Assembly (NCBI RefSeq): GCF_013409595.1
Contig: NZ_JACCBD010000001.1
Span: 3,286,001 to 3,350,000, forward strand
Source: Leucobacter aridicollis
GTDB lineage: Bacteria; Actinomycetota; Actinomycetes; Actinomycetales; Microbacteriaceae
Direction: 5' to 3'
DNA length: 64,000 bases
In this document: one piece after another, positions 50,568 to 60,064 of the stretch
Position numbering within the stretch: the stretch's first letter is position 1
How the letters are laid out: every line of letters starts with the position of its first letter
Translations under genes and position numbers: made by a program
The notes under the pieces: generated by a model
Databases searched by the model: none
Told to the model about the DNA's origin: nothing
What the model saw: only the letters and a program-made list of their open reading frames with translations

Positions 50568-51772
50568 GCCGGGCCACTCCGAGGCCAGCTGTCGAACGAT
50601 CGCGGCTGCGCGCCATCGACCTCGTCGCGCTCAGCACGTCAGGGTTGCGCGCACGGCCGCTCCGCGCCGTGCTCTCGGCGCTCGGCATCGCGATCGGCAT
50701 TGCGGCGATGGTCGCCGTGCTCGGCATCTCGGCGTCGAGTCAGGCGAAACTCGCACAGCAGCTCGACGCGCTCGGCACGAACCTGCTCACCGTCGAGGCC
50801 GGTCAGGATCTCTTCGGCGCTGAGGCCTCACTTCCGAAAGACAGCGAGGGCCGGATCGGGCGGGTCGCCGGCGCCCAGGGAGCGGCCGGGGTCGGCGCAC
50901 TGCCGAAGATCCGGATCTATCGAAGCGAGCTCATCCCGGAGGCGCAGAGCGGCGGGCTCGCCGTGCGTGCGGCGGACACGAGCCTCGCCGACGTCCTCGA
51001 CCTGTCGGTGCGCTCGGGAGCCTGGCTCAACGAGGCGATGGGGGCATACCCGTCGGTCGTGCTCGGCGACCGCACCGCCCGGCAGCTCGGCATCGAGCGG
51101 GCTGGATCCCTCGTGTGGCTCGGCGGCCAGCAGTTCGCGGTGGTCGGCATCCTCGCCCCTGTCGAGCTCGCGCCCGAGCTCGACACCTCTGCCCTTGTCG
51201 GAAAGCAGGTCGCGCTCGACCGGCTCGACTACGACGGCGCTCCGACCCGGATGTACATGCGCGCGAACGAAGAGACACTCGCAGAGACGCGCGCCCTGCT
51301 CCCGCAGACGCTGTCGCCAGAACAGCCCGAGACGATCACGGTATCCCGCCCCTCCGACGCGCTCGCGGCGAAGGCGGCGACCGACGAAACGTTCACGGGC
51401 CTCCTGCTCGGGCTCGGCTCGCTCGGGCTACTCGTTGGGGGCATCGGCGTCGCAAACACGATGATCATCTCGGTCATCGAGCGACGTCGCGAGATCGGCC
51501 TGCGCCGCGCGATCGGCGCGCGCCGCTCGCACATCAGGCGGCAGTTTCTCGGAGAGGCGCTTGTGCTCTCGGCGCTCGGCGGGCTTGGCGGTGCGGGGAT
51601 CGGTGCGCTCGTGACGGCGGGTTTTGCGCGGTCGGGCGGCCTCCCGTTCACCCTCCCCCTCTACGTGCCAGCCGCCGCTATCGCGGCGACCCTCGTGGTG
51701 GGCGCGATAGCTGGGATCTCGCCGGCCTGGCGGGCCGCTCGCGTACCCCCGACGGTGGCGCTCAGCGGTTAG
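50564..51772 (+). CDS. MacB-type ABC transporter permease (FtsX-like)
   Basis: A 402-residue permease: helix 1 ([19 protein letters not shown]), a large extracytoplasmic MacB core domain (about 65-270) and three C-terminal helices with [21 protein letters not shown] in the coupling loop. The start is GTG 50564. With the adaptor and ATPase it forms a mechanotransmitting exporter; induction by the adjacent two-component system is likely. A drug, peptide or lipoprotein substrate is possible. Confidence 0.92.
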   Translation: MSRATPRPAVERSRLRAIDLVALSTSGLRARPLRAVLSALGIAIGIAAMVAVLGISASSQAKLAQQLDALGTNLLTVEAGQDLFGAEASLPKDSEGRIGRVAGAQGAAGVGALPKIRIYRSELIPEAQSGGLAVRAADTSLADVLDLSVRSGAWLNEAMGAYPSVVLGDRTARQLGIERAGSLVWLGGQQFAVVGILAPVELAPELDTSALVGKQVALDRLDYDGAPTRMYMRANEETLAETRALLPQTLSPEQPETITVSRPSDALAAKAATDETFTGLLLGLGSLGLLVGGIGVANTMIISVIERRREIGLRRAIGARRSHIRRQFLGEALVLSALGGLGGAGIGALVTAGFARSGGLPFTLPLYVPAAAIAATLVVGAIAGISPAWRAARVPPTVALSG

Positions 51773-51812
51773 GGGCTGGCTGGGGCTGCCTCGGTCGGTG
51801 GCTCCAGCCCGG

Positions 51813-52574
51813 CTACTCGGCAAACGACAGAGAGGAGAGGACCCGGACGAGCTGTTCGTACTCCGCCGTGTTCGCGTATTCCCTGGCTTCCTCGACTGAG
51901 CCGAACAACCAGGGAGACGCGGCGGGATCAAACGAGTCGACCTGGAGCTGAGTCGCGAACATCGCGAGCCCACCCTCCGTGTGCAGCAGGTTGTAATACA
52001 TGCACGCCTCAGGCGGGGTGTCGTCAGACAGTGACAGGCTCGCGAGGGCGCCGCCGTTGACCTCGGATACCCGATAGACGACCCGTGGCGCGACAAGTGG
52101 CGCCGGGCTGTCCGTTGCCGCGACGTAGCCGGGCAACTCGACGCTGCGGGTGTCGGCCTCCTCGATGGACAATTCGGGAAGGTCGCGGCACGCGCCGCCG
52201 AGCCCCTGCACCCGGCTCGCGAACGTGAGGAGTTGCTCTCCCGCGGCGTTCACCACCCCAAACTGGAACGCACGGATCTCCGCGTCTCCTCCGAGATCGA
52301 CGACGGTCCAACCTGGGGGGATCTCGAACGAATGCGGCAGGCGGGGATCTTCGAACCGCTCCCACGAGGGCTCGCTCGGCTCCTGGGTCGGCTCGGGGGC
52401 CGCCGTCGGTGGTGTCGTCGCTGTCGGAGCAGGTGGGTCAACCGGCTCCGGTTGCACCGAGCACCCGACGAGCGCGGCGCTGGCGACGAGGATCGCGGCG
52501 ACTCCTGCCACCACGGTGCGGATTGGCGCGTGCCGCTGAGCACGCGACAAAGCCCCGGCTGCTCTCATAGCCAT
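51813..52574 (-). CDS. Lipoprotein of unknown function, paralogue 2
   Basis: A 253-residue lipoprotein (signal peptide ending in ALVGC) with a Pro/Thr/Glu-rich linker and a globular domain that matches paralogue 1 at 44836 in WERFEDPRLPHSFEIPPGW, VQGLGGAC, VELPGYV and CMYYNLLHTEGGLAMFA. It is convergent with the exporter operon. Together the two paralogues bracket the two-component/exporter block. No known domain was recognised. Confidence 0.85.
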   Translation of the reverse strand: MAMRAAGALSRAQRHAPIRTVVAGVAAILVASAALVGCSVQPEPVDPPAPTATTPPTAAPEPTQEPSEPSWERFEDPRLPHSFEIPPGWTVVDLGGDAEIRAFQFGVVNAAGEQLLTFASRVQGLGGACRDLPELSIEEADTRSVELPGYVAATDSPAPLVAPRVVYRVSEVNGGALASLSLSDDTPPEACMYYNLLHTEGGLAMFATQLQVDSFDPAASPWLFGSVEEAREYANTAEYEQLVRVLSSLSFAE

Positions 52575-52611
52575 AGCTTAGAGTGCGGCCGGGGCCGATG
52601 CGCGTGCGGGT

Positions 52612-53100
52612 CTAGCGGTAGTTCACAAACTGGAGCGCGACGTCGATGTCTGCACCCTTCAGCAGCGCCATGGTCGCCTGCAGGTCGTCACGACTCTTCG
52701 AGCTGACACGGAGCTCGTCACCCTGGATCTGGCTCTTGACGCTCTTCGGGCCTTCGTCGCGGATGAGCTTGTTCAGCTTCTTCGCGGTCGCCTGATCGAT
52801 GCCCTCCTTGAGCTTCGACTCGATGCGGTACTCCTTGCCGCTGGCGTAGGGCTCCCCCGAGTCGAGCACCTTGAGCGACATGCCGCGCTTGATGATCTTC
52901 GACTGGAGCACGTCGAGTACTGCGTTCGCGCGCTCCTCAGTGTTCGCCTTGATGAGGATCGTGTCGCCGGAGTACGAAACGTCGGCGCCAACGCCCTTGA
53001 AGTCGTAGCGCTGCTCGACCTCCTTGCGGGCCTGGTTCACTGCATTCTCGACCTCCATAGAGTCGATCTTGCTCACAACGTCAAATGAGGAATCAGCCAT
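52612..53100 (-). CDS. yajQ: YajQ family nucleotide-binding protein
   Basis: A 162-residue YajQ-family protein with two ferredoxin-like halves ([20 protein letters not shown] and [20 protein letters not shown]). Some members bind cyclic di-GMP, others tRNA or GTP. The conserved QRYDFKG and FVNYR ends are present ([16 protein letters not shown]). It stands alone; 36 bp separate it from the lipoprotein gene. Confidence 0.95.
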   Translation of the reverse strand: MADSSFDVVSKIDSMEVENAVNQARKEVEQRYDFKGVGADVSYSGDTILIKANTEERANAVLDVLQSKIIKRGMSLKVLDSGEPYASGKEYRIESKLKEGIDQATAKKLNKLIRDEGPKSVKSQIQGDELRVSSKSRDDLQATMALLKGADIDVALQFVNYR

Positions 53101-53249
53101 GCCCTAAGCGTAGACGAAAGCCCCCGCATTGCGCAGCGATCCTCAACAGGCGTCACGAAACGTAATGTCTGACATAACGGGAACGAAACTATTGGTACGA
53201 TGGGTGTTTGTCGCCCGCACCCGGCGCGACTCGCCTCGAAAGGATCACC

Positions 53250-54716
53250 ATGTCGTCTTCGACAGCACCGCCCGTCCCCTCAGCGCAGCCAGCTGCGCCC
53301 CCAGCGGAACACGGGAAAGGTCGGCTGCCGAAATGGATGACGTCCTTTGGCTGGCAGATCCTCGCCGCGCTCGTGCTCGGCCTCGTGCTCGGCACCGTCG
53401 CGCTCAACCTCGGGCCCGACGCCGAGGGCAACCCGAACGGGCTGCACGCGACACTGAAGGTCATCGGCTCGAGCTACGTCACACTGCTGCGCGCCGCGGT
53501 CGTGCCGCTCATCTTCACGGCGATCGTGTCGAGCATCGTCGGGCTGCGTAAGGTCACGAACGCTGCCCGGCTCGCCGGCCAGACGCTGCTCTGGTTCGCG
53601 ATCACCGCGCTCATCGCCGTCGCAATCGGCATCACCCTCGGCGTGACGCTGCGCCCCGGCGCTGCCGCGTCTGGCTCGGAGCTCACCCCGTCCGATCCGT
53701 ACACCGTCGGCACCTGGTGGAACTTCCTCACCGGCCTCGTGCCCCAGAACTTCCTCGGCCTCGGCGTCTCGGGCGGTGTCGACCTCGAGACCGGCGCCCT
53801 GACCGCTGGTGCAAGCTTCAACGTGCTGCAGGTCATCGTCGTGTCGGCAGCCGTCGGCATCGCGGCGCTGAAGATCGGCCAGAAGGCCGAGCCGTTCATC
53901 GCGCTCACCGAGTCGGCGCTCACCATCATCCAGAAGGTGCTGTGGTGGATCATTCGGATCGCACCGCTCGGCACGCTCGGCCTCATCGGCAACGCGATCG
54001 TCGAGTACGGCTGGGGCAAGATGGGGACCCTCACGCTGTTCGTCGCCGTGCTCTACCTCGGCCTCGCCATTGTGCTGTTCGTCGTCTACCCGGTCCTCGT
54101 GAAGGCGCACGGCCTCTCGATCCGCCAGTACTTCTCTGGCGTGTGGCCCGCGGTGCAGCTCGGCTTCGTGAGCCGCTCGTCGATCGGCACGCTACCGCTG
54201 ACCCAGCGCGTGACTGAGCGCAACCTCGGCGTGCCCCGCGGCTACGCGTCGTTCGCGGTGCCGCTCGGCGCAACGACGAAGATGGACGGCTGCGCCGCGA
54301 TCTACCCGGCCGTCGCCGCGATCTTCATCGCCCAGTTCTTCGGCATCGAGCTGTCGCTCGTGCAGTACCTGCTCATTGCCCTCGTCTCGGTCGTCGGTTC
54401 GGCCGCGACCGCGGGCACGACGGGCGCAACCGTCATGCTCACGCTTACGCTGTCCACGCTCGGCCTGCCGCTTGAGGGCGTCGGCCTGCTGCTCGCCGTC
54501 GACCCGATCATCGACATGGGCCGCACCGCGGTGAACGTCGCGGGCCAGGCGCTCGTGCCGACCATCGTCGCAAAGCGCGAGGGGATCCTGGACGAGGATC
54601 TCTACAACGCGCCCCGCCAGGGCCTCGCGTTCGACAACTCGGACACGGACGACGAGCTTGCCGAGGCCGAGCTCGCTCAGACCGAGACTGGCGCGCCAGA
54701 ACCGGCCACTCGGTAG
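53250..54716 (+). CDS. Dicarboxylate/amino acid:cation symporter (DAACS)
   Basis: A 488-residue membrane carrier of the glutamate/dicarboxylate family. It has re-entrant loop GFVSRSSIGTLPLT, the TKMDGCAAIYPAVAAIF helix in place of the usual NMDGT, GSAATAGTTGATVM and LLLAVDPIIDMGRTAVNVAGQAL. The start is ATG 53250 after AAAGGATCACC. The acidic C-terminal tail of about 45 residues is long. Substrates are probably glutamate, aspartate or C4-dicarboxylates with sodium or protons. A terminator follows. Confidence 0.92.
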   Translation: MSSSTAPPVPSAQPAAPPAEHGKGRLPKWMTSFGWQILAALVLGLVLGTVALNLGPDAEGNPNGLHATLKVIGSSYVTLLRAAVVPLIFTAIVSSIVGLRKVTNAARLAGQTLLWFAITALIAVAIGITLGVTLRPGAAASGSELTPSDPYTVGTWWNFLTGLVPQNFLGLGVSGGVDLETGALTAGASFNVLQVIVVSAAVGIAALKIGQKAEPFIALTESALTIIQKVLWWIIRIAPLGTLGLIGNAIVEYGWGKMGTLTLFVAVLYLGLAIVLFVVYPVLVKAHGLSIRQYFSGVWPAVQLGFVSRSSIGTLPLTQRVTERNLGVPRGYASFAVPLGATTKMDGCAAIYPAVAAIFIAQFFGIELSLVQYLLIALVSVVGSAATAGTTGATVMLTLTLSTLGLPLEGVGLLLAVDPIIDMGRTAVNVAGQALVPTIVAKREGILDEDLYNAPRQGLAFDNSDTDDELAEAELAQTETGAPEPATR

Positions 54717-54761
54717 CTTCCAACGAGCCGTCGCGTCACGCCAGACGCCGCTCTCCCGCTT

Positions 54762-54801
54762 CGCCCCGCACGCTTGGTCTCGCCAAGTGTGCGGGGCGTT
54801 T
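54762..54801 (+). terminator. Terminator after the DAACS gene
   Basis: Arms CGCCCCGCACGCTTGG (54762-54777) and 54783-54798 form a 16-bp stem with one G-U pair and a 5-nt loop, followed by TTT. It ends transcription 46 bp after the symporter stop. Confidence 0.8.
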
Positions 54802-54881
54802 GCCGTTGGTGCCCGGCGGGTAGGCTATGAAAATACATAGAAAAGCCTTCGCGGCAGCGCAGGGAACGAAAGGACACTCCG

Positions 54882-55385
54882 ATTACTCTGTCACGCACCC
54901 GAACCCGATCGACAACCGCGGCAACGCTCGCGACGCTCCTCCTGCTCCCCGTCCTTGCGGGCTGCAGCATCTTTCCGGTAACTGCCATCGAACGCGATGA
55001 CGAGGGCGCCGTCACGGAGCAGTCCCAGGCGTCAGTGGACCAGATCGCGGTGGGCGATTGCATGGACTCCACCGACGATTCCGTCGTGTATGACGTTCCC
55101 GTGGTCCCCTGCTCGGAGGAGCACGACGAGGAGATCTTCGGCGAGTTCGAGCTCTCCGGCGACAGCTTCCCCGATGCCACCGCGCTTGAGGACGAGAGCA
55201 ACGAGAAGTGCGTGGCCATGTTCAATGAGTTCGTCGGCATGGACTACTTCGACTCCGAGCTCGACTTCTACACGCTCACCCCCACCGAGGACGGCTGGAA
55301 TGAGTTCAACGATCGCACCGTGAACTGCGTCATCGTCGATCCCGCAGGAAAGATCACCGGCAGCCTGAAGGGCGCCGCCCGCTAG
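54882..55385 (+). CDS. Small lipoprotein with apparent non-canonical start
   Basis: The frame ending at 55385 encodes a signal peptide (LATLLLLPVLAGC, a proper lipobox) and a 140-residue mature domain (VGDCMDSTDD, VPVVPCSEEHDEEIFGEF, NCVIVDP) that resembles septum-formation-type small secreted proteins of actinobacteria with conserved Cys. Between the in-frame stop at 54828 and the signal peptide there is no ATG, GTG or TTG. The best start is ATT 54882, with AAAGGA 7-8 nt upstream; CTG 54888 is second. GTG 55035 would remove the lipobox. A sequencing error at the start codon would also explain it. About 167 residues from ATT. Confidence 0.72.
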   Translation: MTLSRTRTRSTTAATLATLLLLPVLAGCSIFPVTAIERDDEGAVTEQSQASVDQIAVGDCMDSTDDSVVYDVPVVPCSEEHDEEIFGEFELSGDSFPDATALEDESNEKCVAMFNEFVGMDYFDSELDFYTLTPTEDGWNEFNDRTVNCVIVDPAGKITGSLKGAAR

Positions 55386-55429
55386 CCTGCCGACCCGCGG
55401 GGTGCCCCCTCCCGGTTACACTCCGAAGT

Positions 55430-57235
55430 ATGGAATCACCGGTACTCAGCTATCTACGCAAGGTCCACGCGGAGCTGGCGGAGCTGCGGGACGGCACCCC
55501 GTACAGCGTCGGCCCGTCGAGCGCGGATCTGAACCCCGCGGACTTCGGCATTGCCCTCGCGACGGTTGACGGCCACGTCTACGAGGTCGGCACGACGCGC
55601 AAGCAGTTCTCGCTGCAGTCAATCTCGAAGCCGTTGAGCTACGGGTTCGCAATCGCCGAGCTTGGCATGGACGCGGTTGACGCGCACGTCGACGTCGAGC
55701 CATCGGGCGACCCGTTCAACGAGATCTCCTCTAACCCGGAGACCGGCAGGCCGGCCAACGCGATGATCAATGCCGGGGCGATCGCCGTCGCCTCGCTCAT
55801 CAAGGGTTCGGGCGGCCGGACGCCGATTCAACGCATCGAGCACACGTACTCCGAGTTCGCCGCCCGGAGGCTCCGTAGCGACGGCCGCGAGTATCGGGCT
55901 GAACGCGCGCGGAGCGACAGGAACCACGGACTCGCCTACTTGCTCAGCGCCGCGGGCGTCGTCGAGGGCGACCCGACTCGCGCGCTCGAAACTTACCTGC
56001 GACAGTGCGCCGTGCAGGTCGACTGCCGCGACCTGGCGATGATTGCGGCGACGCTCGCGTCGGGCGGCACGAATCCCGTCACTGGCACGGAGGTGCTCCC
56101 CTACGAGGCCGTCGAACGGGTGCTGTCGGTCATGATGACCTCCGGCATGTACGACGACGCTGGCGACTGGGCGACGAGCGTCGGGCTCCCCGCAAAATCC
56201 GGGGTGGGCGGCGGGATCATTGCCGTGCTGCCGGGCCAGGTGGGGCTCGCTGTCTATTCGCCGCCCCTCGACAAGCACGGCAACAGCGTGCGCGGCGCGG
56301 CGGCCTGCCGCCGCATCTCGTCTGATCTCCAGATGCACTTCGTGCGCTCGGCCAGGCAGGGACGCTCCGCGATCCGCTCGATCCGCACGATCGACCAGGA
56401 GCCGTCGAACATCCGGCGCACCGAGGCGGCCGCCGACGTGCTCCAGGAGCAGAGCGAGCGGGCGCTTGTCCTTGAGCTCGCTGGCGACCTGTTCTTCGCC
56501 GGCACGGAGACCGTCGTCCGAGAGCTCACCTCGCGCGCGCCCGAGATCGATGTCGTCGTCATCGACGTGCGCGATGTCGATGAGGTGGGCGACGCCGGCA
56601 TCCGCATGATCAACGCGGTGTTCCAGGACTTCCGCGAGAACGGCCGCGAGATCCTGCTCGTCGATCCCGACGACGTGCTCGGCGGCGTCGATACGCGAGG
56701 CATCACGGTCTTCGACTCGCGCGACCGCGCGATCGCCGAGTGCGAGCACCGCCTGCTCGAGCGCTACGGCGGCCCCGAGGCCATGCCGCGCGCGGTCCCC
56801 GTCGTCGACTCCCCAGTCCTCGCGCCACTTGACCGCGCCGACGCGGAGGCGCTCGCCTCGCACATGAATCCCCGCCACTACGATGATGGCGACGTGATTC
56901 GGCGCGTTGGGCAGCGATTCGGCGGGGTGTTCTTCATCCTGTCAGGGACGATCAGCATCGTCGCCTCGCACACCGACGGCACGAGGTTCAGGCTGCGCAC
57001 CCTCGGCGCCGGGATGACCTTCGGCGAGCTCGCGCTTGGCGAGGATGACAGGCAAGAGACCACGGCGAAGGCCGAGGGGCCGGTTGAGGTCATGGTGCTC
57101 ACCGCCGACGAGATCGAGGCGCTTGAGGAGCGCGACCCGGCCCTGGCCGTGCAGCTGTGGCGCGCGCTCTCCCGCGACGCGTACATGCGCGTCGACCGCC
57201 TCAGCCGCGCCAACGCCGCCCGTATCCGAGACTGA
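55430..57235 (+). CDS. glsA: Glutaminase with STAS and cyclic nucleotide-binding domains
   Basis: A 601-residue three-domain protein. Residues 1-310 form a serine-dependent glutaminase (beta-lactamase-like fold; Ser64-x-x-Lys67 in SLQSISK, NAMINAGAI, GVGGGIIAVLPG), hydrolysing glutamine to glutamate and ammonia. About 335-450 is a STAS domain (VLELAGDLFFAGTE, DEVGDAGIRMI). About 465-590 is a cNMP-binding domain (GQRFGGVFFILSGTISIV, GMTFGELALG). The extra domains suggest regulation by anti-sigma-like partners or cyclic nucleotides. The arrangement is known in actinobacteria; here it sits before an osmoprotectant transporter, and glutamate is itself a compatible solute. Confidence 0.93.
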   Translation: MESPVLSYLRKVHAELAELRDGTPYSVGPSSADLNPADFGIALATVDGHVYEVGTTRKQFSLQSISKPLSYGFAIAELGMDAVDAHVDVEPSGDPFNEISSNPETGRPANAMINAGAIAVASLIKGSGGRTPIQRIEHTYSEFAARRLRSDGREYRAERARSDRNHGLAYLLSAAGVVEGDPTRALETYLRQCAVQVDCRDLAMIAATLASGGTNPVTGTEVLPYEAVERVLSVMMTSGMYDDAGDWATSVGLPAKSGVGGGIIAVLPGQVGLAVYSPPLDKHGNSVRGAAACRRISSDLQMHFVRSARQGRSAIRSIRTIDQEPSNIRRTEAAADVLQEQSERALVLELAGDLFFAGTETVVRELTSRAPEIDVVVIDVRDVDEVGDAGIRMINAVFQDFRENGREILLVDPDDVLGGVDTRGITVFDSRDRAIAECEHRLLERYGGPEAMPRAVPVVDSPVLAPLDRADAEALASHMNPRHYDDGDVIRRVGQRFGGVFFILSGTISIVASHTDGTRFRLRTLGAGMTFGELALGEDDRQETTAKAEGPVEVMVLTADEIEALEERDPALAVQLWRALSRDAYMRVDRLSRANAARIRD

Positions 57236-57281
57236 TCAACAGCTGCTGGGTACGTCGCTGAGCTGGGAAAAAGCCGTACTG

Positions 57282-57287
57282 TACAAT
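57282..57287 (+). promoter_or_regulatory. Possible -10 element of the osmoprotectant operon
   Basis: TACAAT lies about 120 bp upstream of the first permease gene, in an A/T-richer patch after the glutaminase stop; the small palindrome GTACTGTAC overlaps it. The -35 region is not clear. The 57236-57406 gap shows no gene. Confidence 0.35.
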
Positions 57288-57406
57288 GAGTTCTTGTGGA
57301 AATTGATCCTCCTCCCCGTCGCTGACACTCTGGCTTTCTGAGTGGCGCCACCACCTTCGAGCACGACGATGCGCGAGAACGATGCGGGCGGACAGCGAAA
57401 GGGACT

Positions 57407-58051
57407 GTGAGTTTTCTCGAATTTTTAATCAAGCGCGCAGACGACATGCTCGAAATGGGCATCGGCCATGCCGCAGTTGTCGGGATATCTGTCCTCCTCG
57501 CCACGGTCCTTGGCGTGGCGCTCGGCGTCCTCACGCACCGTAACGAACGGGCGCGCGACTTCACCCTGGCGGTGTCGGGAGCCATGCTGACGATCCCCTC
57601 GTTTGCACTCTTCATCCTGCTGCTCGGCCCGCTCGGCCTCGGCGCGAAGCCCGTCATCGTCGCCCTCACGATGTACGGCCTCATGCCGATCATCCGCAAC
57701 ACTGTCGCAGGCCTGAACGGCGTCGACCCCGCGGTCACCGAGTCGGCGCGCGGGATGGGTCTCACCCGAATGCAGCGGCTGCTGCGCGTCGAGCTGCCGC
57801 TCGCCTGGCCCGTCATCATCACGGGCGTTCGCGTGACCACGCTGTCCCTGCTCGGGATCGCGGCGATCGGCTCGATCGTGAATGGCCCGGGATTCGGCAA
57901 CTTCATCTTCACCGGCCTCGCGCGCGTTGGCACGCCCGTCGCCATCAACTTTGTACTCGCAGGGGCGCTCGGCGTCGTAATCCTGGCCATCCTGTCCGAC
58001 GTGCTCTTCCACATTGTGCGTCGACTCACGACCTCCAAGGGGATCCGATGA
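57407..58051 (+). CDS. Osmoprotectant ABC transporter permease (OpuCB-like)
   Basis: A 214-residue permease with five helices and the EAA-type loop ESARGMGLTRMQRLLRVELP. It matches the OpuC/ProW permeases for glycine betaine, carnitine or choline. The start is GTG 57407 after AAAGGGACT. It overlaps the ATPase gene by 4 bp and begins the four-gene operon. Confidence 0.9.
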   Translation: MSFLEFLIKRADDMLEMGIGHAAVVGISVLLATVLGVALGVLTHRNERARDFTLAVSGAMLTIPSFALFILLLGPLGLGAKPVIVALTMYGLMPIIRNTVAGLNGVDPAVTESARGMGLTRMQRLLRVELPLAWPVIITGVRVTTLSLLGIAAIGSIVNGPGFGNFIFTGLARVGTPVAINFVLAGALGVVILAILSDVLFHIVRRLTTSKGIR

Positions 58052-59238
58052 CTGAACAGCAGACCACCACAGAGACGGTCATGATCAGCCTCCAGGGGCT
58101 CACGAAGCGTTACCCGGGGCAGGACCGCGACGCGGTCGCGAGTCTCGATCTCGAGATCCGCGCGGGCGAGATCGTCGTCCTCGTTGGGCCGTCCGGGTGC
58201 GGCAAGACCACGACGATGAAGATGATCAACCGGATCATCGAGCCCTCGGGCGGGCGAATTCTGCTCGACGGTGAAGACGTGACGAAGGTGAACCCGGACC
58301 AGCTTCGCCGCCGCATTGGGTACGTGATCCAGCAGATCGGGCTGTTCCCGCACATGACGATCGGCGAGAACATCGCGACAGTGCCGAAGCTGCTGGGCTG
58401 GGACAAGGCGCGCATCGCGCAGCGCGTGGACGAGCTGCTCGCGATGGTGAGTCTCGACCCCGCCGAGTACCGCGACCGCTACCCCAAGCAGCTGTCGGGG
58501 GGTCAGCAGCAGCGCATCGGCGTCGCCCGCGCGCTTGGCGCGGACCCTGACGTGCTGCTCATGGACGAGCCGTTCGGCGCGATCGATCCGATCACCCGCG
58601 ACCGGCTGCAGAACGAGCTCCTGCGGATGCAGGCCGAGATGCGCAAGACGATCGTGTTCGTTACACACGACATCGACGAGGCGATCAAGCTTGGCGACCG
58701 CATCGCGATCCTGCAGGAGGGCTCGCGCATCGCCCAGTACGACACCCCCGAACAGATCCTGACCGCGCCCGCGAACGACTTCGTGAAGAACTTCATCGGC
58801 CGCGGCGCCTCCCTGAAGCGGCTCGGGCTCACGCGAGTGTCGGACATCTCGCTCCGCGAGTGGCCGACTGTCAGCGCAGACACGCCTGTCGAGGCAGCCC
58901 TCGCGCAGCTGCGCGCGGCCACGGAGAGTGCCCTGCTCGTCCTCGATGCCGCGGGTCGCCCAGTGCGCTGGGTTGCGGCGGACGAGCTCCGGGATGCCGC
59001 GGGCCGCACGCTCGTCGAGCTCGGCACGTCGGTCAACCACATGGAGCCGCGGGCGACACTGTCGGATGTGCTGAATGCTCTCATCACGTCGCGCCACAGC
59101 GTCACGGCGGTCGTCGACGACGCCGGCGTGTACGTCGGCGTCGCCGACTTCGAGCAGATCCACGACGCGATTCGCGAGATGCGGAGCCAGGCGGTCGGGG
59201 AGGCCCGCGCGGGCCTCCAGAACGAGGCTGGCCTATGA
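58048..59238 (+). CDS. Osmoprotectant ABC transporter ATPase with CBS domains (OpuCA-like)
   Basis: A 396-residue ATPase. The first 250 residues carry Walker A GPSGCGKTT, signature LSGGQQQRIGVARAL and Walker B VLLMDEP. The C-terminal 140 residues form a pair of CBS domains (WPTVSADTPVEAALAQLRA, ATLSDVLNALITSRHSVTAV), which in this family sense ionic strength and switch transport. It overlaps the genes on both sides by 4 bp (ATGA). Confidence 0.94.
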   Translation: MTEQQTTTETVMISLQGLTKRYPGQDRDAVASLDLEIRAGEIVVLVGPSGCGKTTTMKMINRIIEPSGGRILLDGEDVTKVNPDQLRRRIGYVIQQIGLFPHMTIGENIATVPKLLGWDKARIAQRVDELLAMVSLDPAEYRDRYPKQLSGGQQQRIGVARALGADPDVLLMDEPFGAIDPITRDRLQNELLRMQAEMRKTIVFVTHDIDEAIKLGDRIAILQEGSRIAQYDTPEQILTAPANDFVKNFIGRGASLKRLGLTRVSDISLREWPTVSADTPVEAALAQLRAATESALLVLDAAGRPVRWVAADELRDAAGRTLVELGTSVNHMEPRATLSDVLNALITSRHSVTAVVDDAGVYVGVADFEQIHDAIREMRSQAVGEARAGLQNEAGL

Positions 59239-60032
59239 GCGCCGCCGACGTTGCGACGATGCCGACGGGCGCGCGAGCAGGATCGCCGGTGAGCGGCGCC
59301 GGCTGGCGCAAGTCAGCCGGGCGCTACCTCACGATGCCGCTGGTGCTCGCCGCGGTCTGCCTCGCGCTGTACGCGTACGTCTCGAGCCAGACGCTCGACA
59401 CCATCGAGGCTCGCGCGCTCAGCCCCGAGCGGCTGACTGCCGCAATCTGGCAGCACGTCCAGCTCACCGCCGTGTCGACGCTGTGCACCCTCGTCATCGC
59501 GGTGCCCCTCGGGGTGATCCTCAGCCGCCGCTTCGCGCGCTGGTTCCGCCCCTACCTCGTCACCCTGCTGACCCTCGGCCAGGCCGTCCCTACGATCGCG
59601 ATCCTCGTGATCCTCGCCGTCGCGTTCCTGTTCCTCGGCTTCAACGCGGCGATCGTTGGCCTCACCGCCTACGCGATCGTGCCGGTGCTGCTGAACACGA
59701 TCGTCGGCCTCGAACAGGTCGACCGGTCGGTGCTCGAGGCGGGCCGCGGAATGGGAATGTCCCGGTTCACCGTCCTGCGCAAGATCGAGCTGCCGCTCGC
59801 GGTGCCCGTGATCCTTGCGGGCATCCGCACCGCCCTCGTCATCAACGTCGGCACCGCGACGCTCGTGACGTACATCAACGCGGGCGGGCTCGGCGACGTC
59901 ATCGTTGCCGGCCTCACCACGAATCGCTTCATCGTGCAGCTCGTCGGCGCAACGCTGACCGCGGTGCTCGCGCTCACGATCGATTATCTCGCGGGCCTCG
60001 CCGAAGACATTCTGCGGCCGCGCGGACTGTAG
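59235..60032 (+). CDS. Osmoprotectant ABC transporter permease (OpuCD-like)
   Basis: A 265-residue permease with a non-homologous N-terminal tail of about 35 residues, then helices and the loop EAGRGMGMSRFTVLRKIELP. It forms a heterodimer with the 57407 permease. The ATG overlaps the ATPase stop by 4 bp. The next gene, the binding protein, follows after 32 bp. Confidence 0.91.
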   Translation: MSAADVATMPTGARAGSPVSGAGWRKSAGRYLTMPLVLAAVCLALYAYVSSQTLDTIEARALSPERLTAAIWQHVQLTAVSTLCTLVIAVPLGVILSRRFARWFRPYLVTLLTLGQAVPTIAILVILAVAFLFLGFNAAIVGLTAYAIVPVLLNTIVGLEQVDRSVLEAGRGMGMSRFTVLRKIELPLAVPVILAGIRTALVINVGTATLVTYINAGGLGDVIVAGLTTNRFIVQLVGATLTAVLALTIDYLAGLAEDILRPRGL

Positions 60033-60064
60033 TCTCACCATCCACCAACTCAGAGGAGATACCA

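Noticed and set aside
51774..51817. Hairpin between the exporter permease and lipoprotein paralogue 2
   Set aside because: GGGCTGG and CCAGCCC can pair, but the loop is long and there is no U-tract, so it is too weak to list as a terminator.
56878..59163. 761-codon open frame on the minus strand
   Set aside because: Lies antisense to the glutaminase and the osmoprotectant permease and ATPase, all with clear motifs; its composition is that of high-GC antisense frames.
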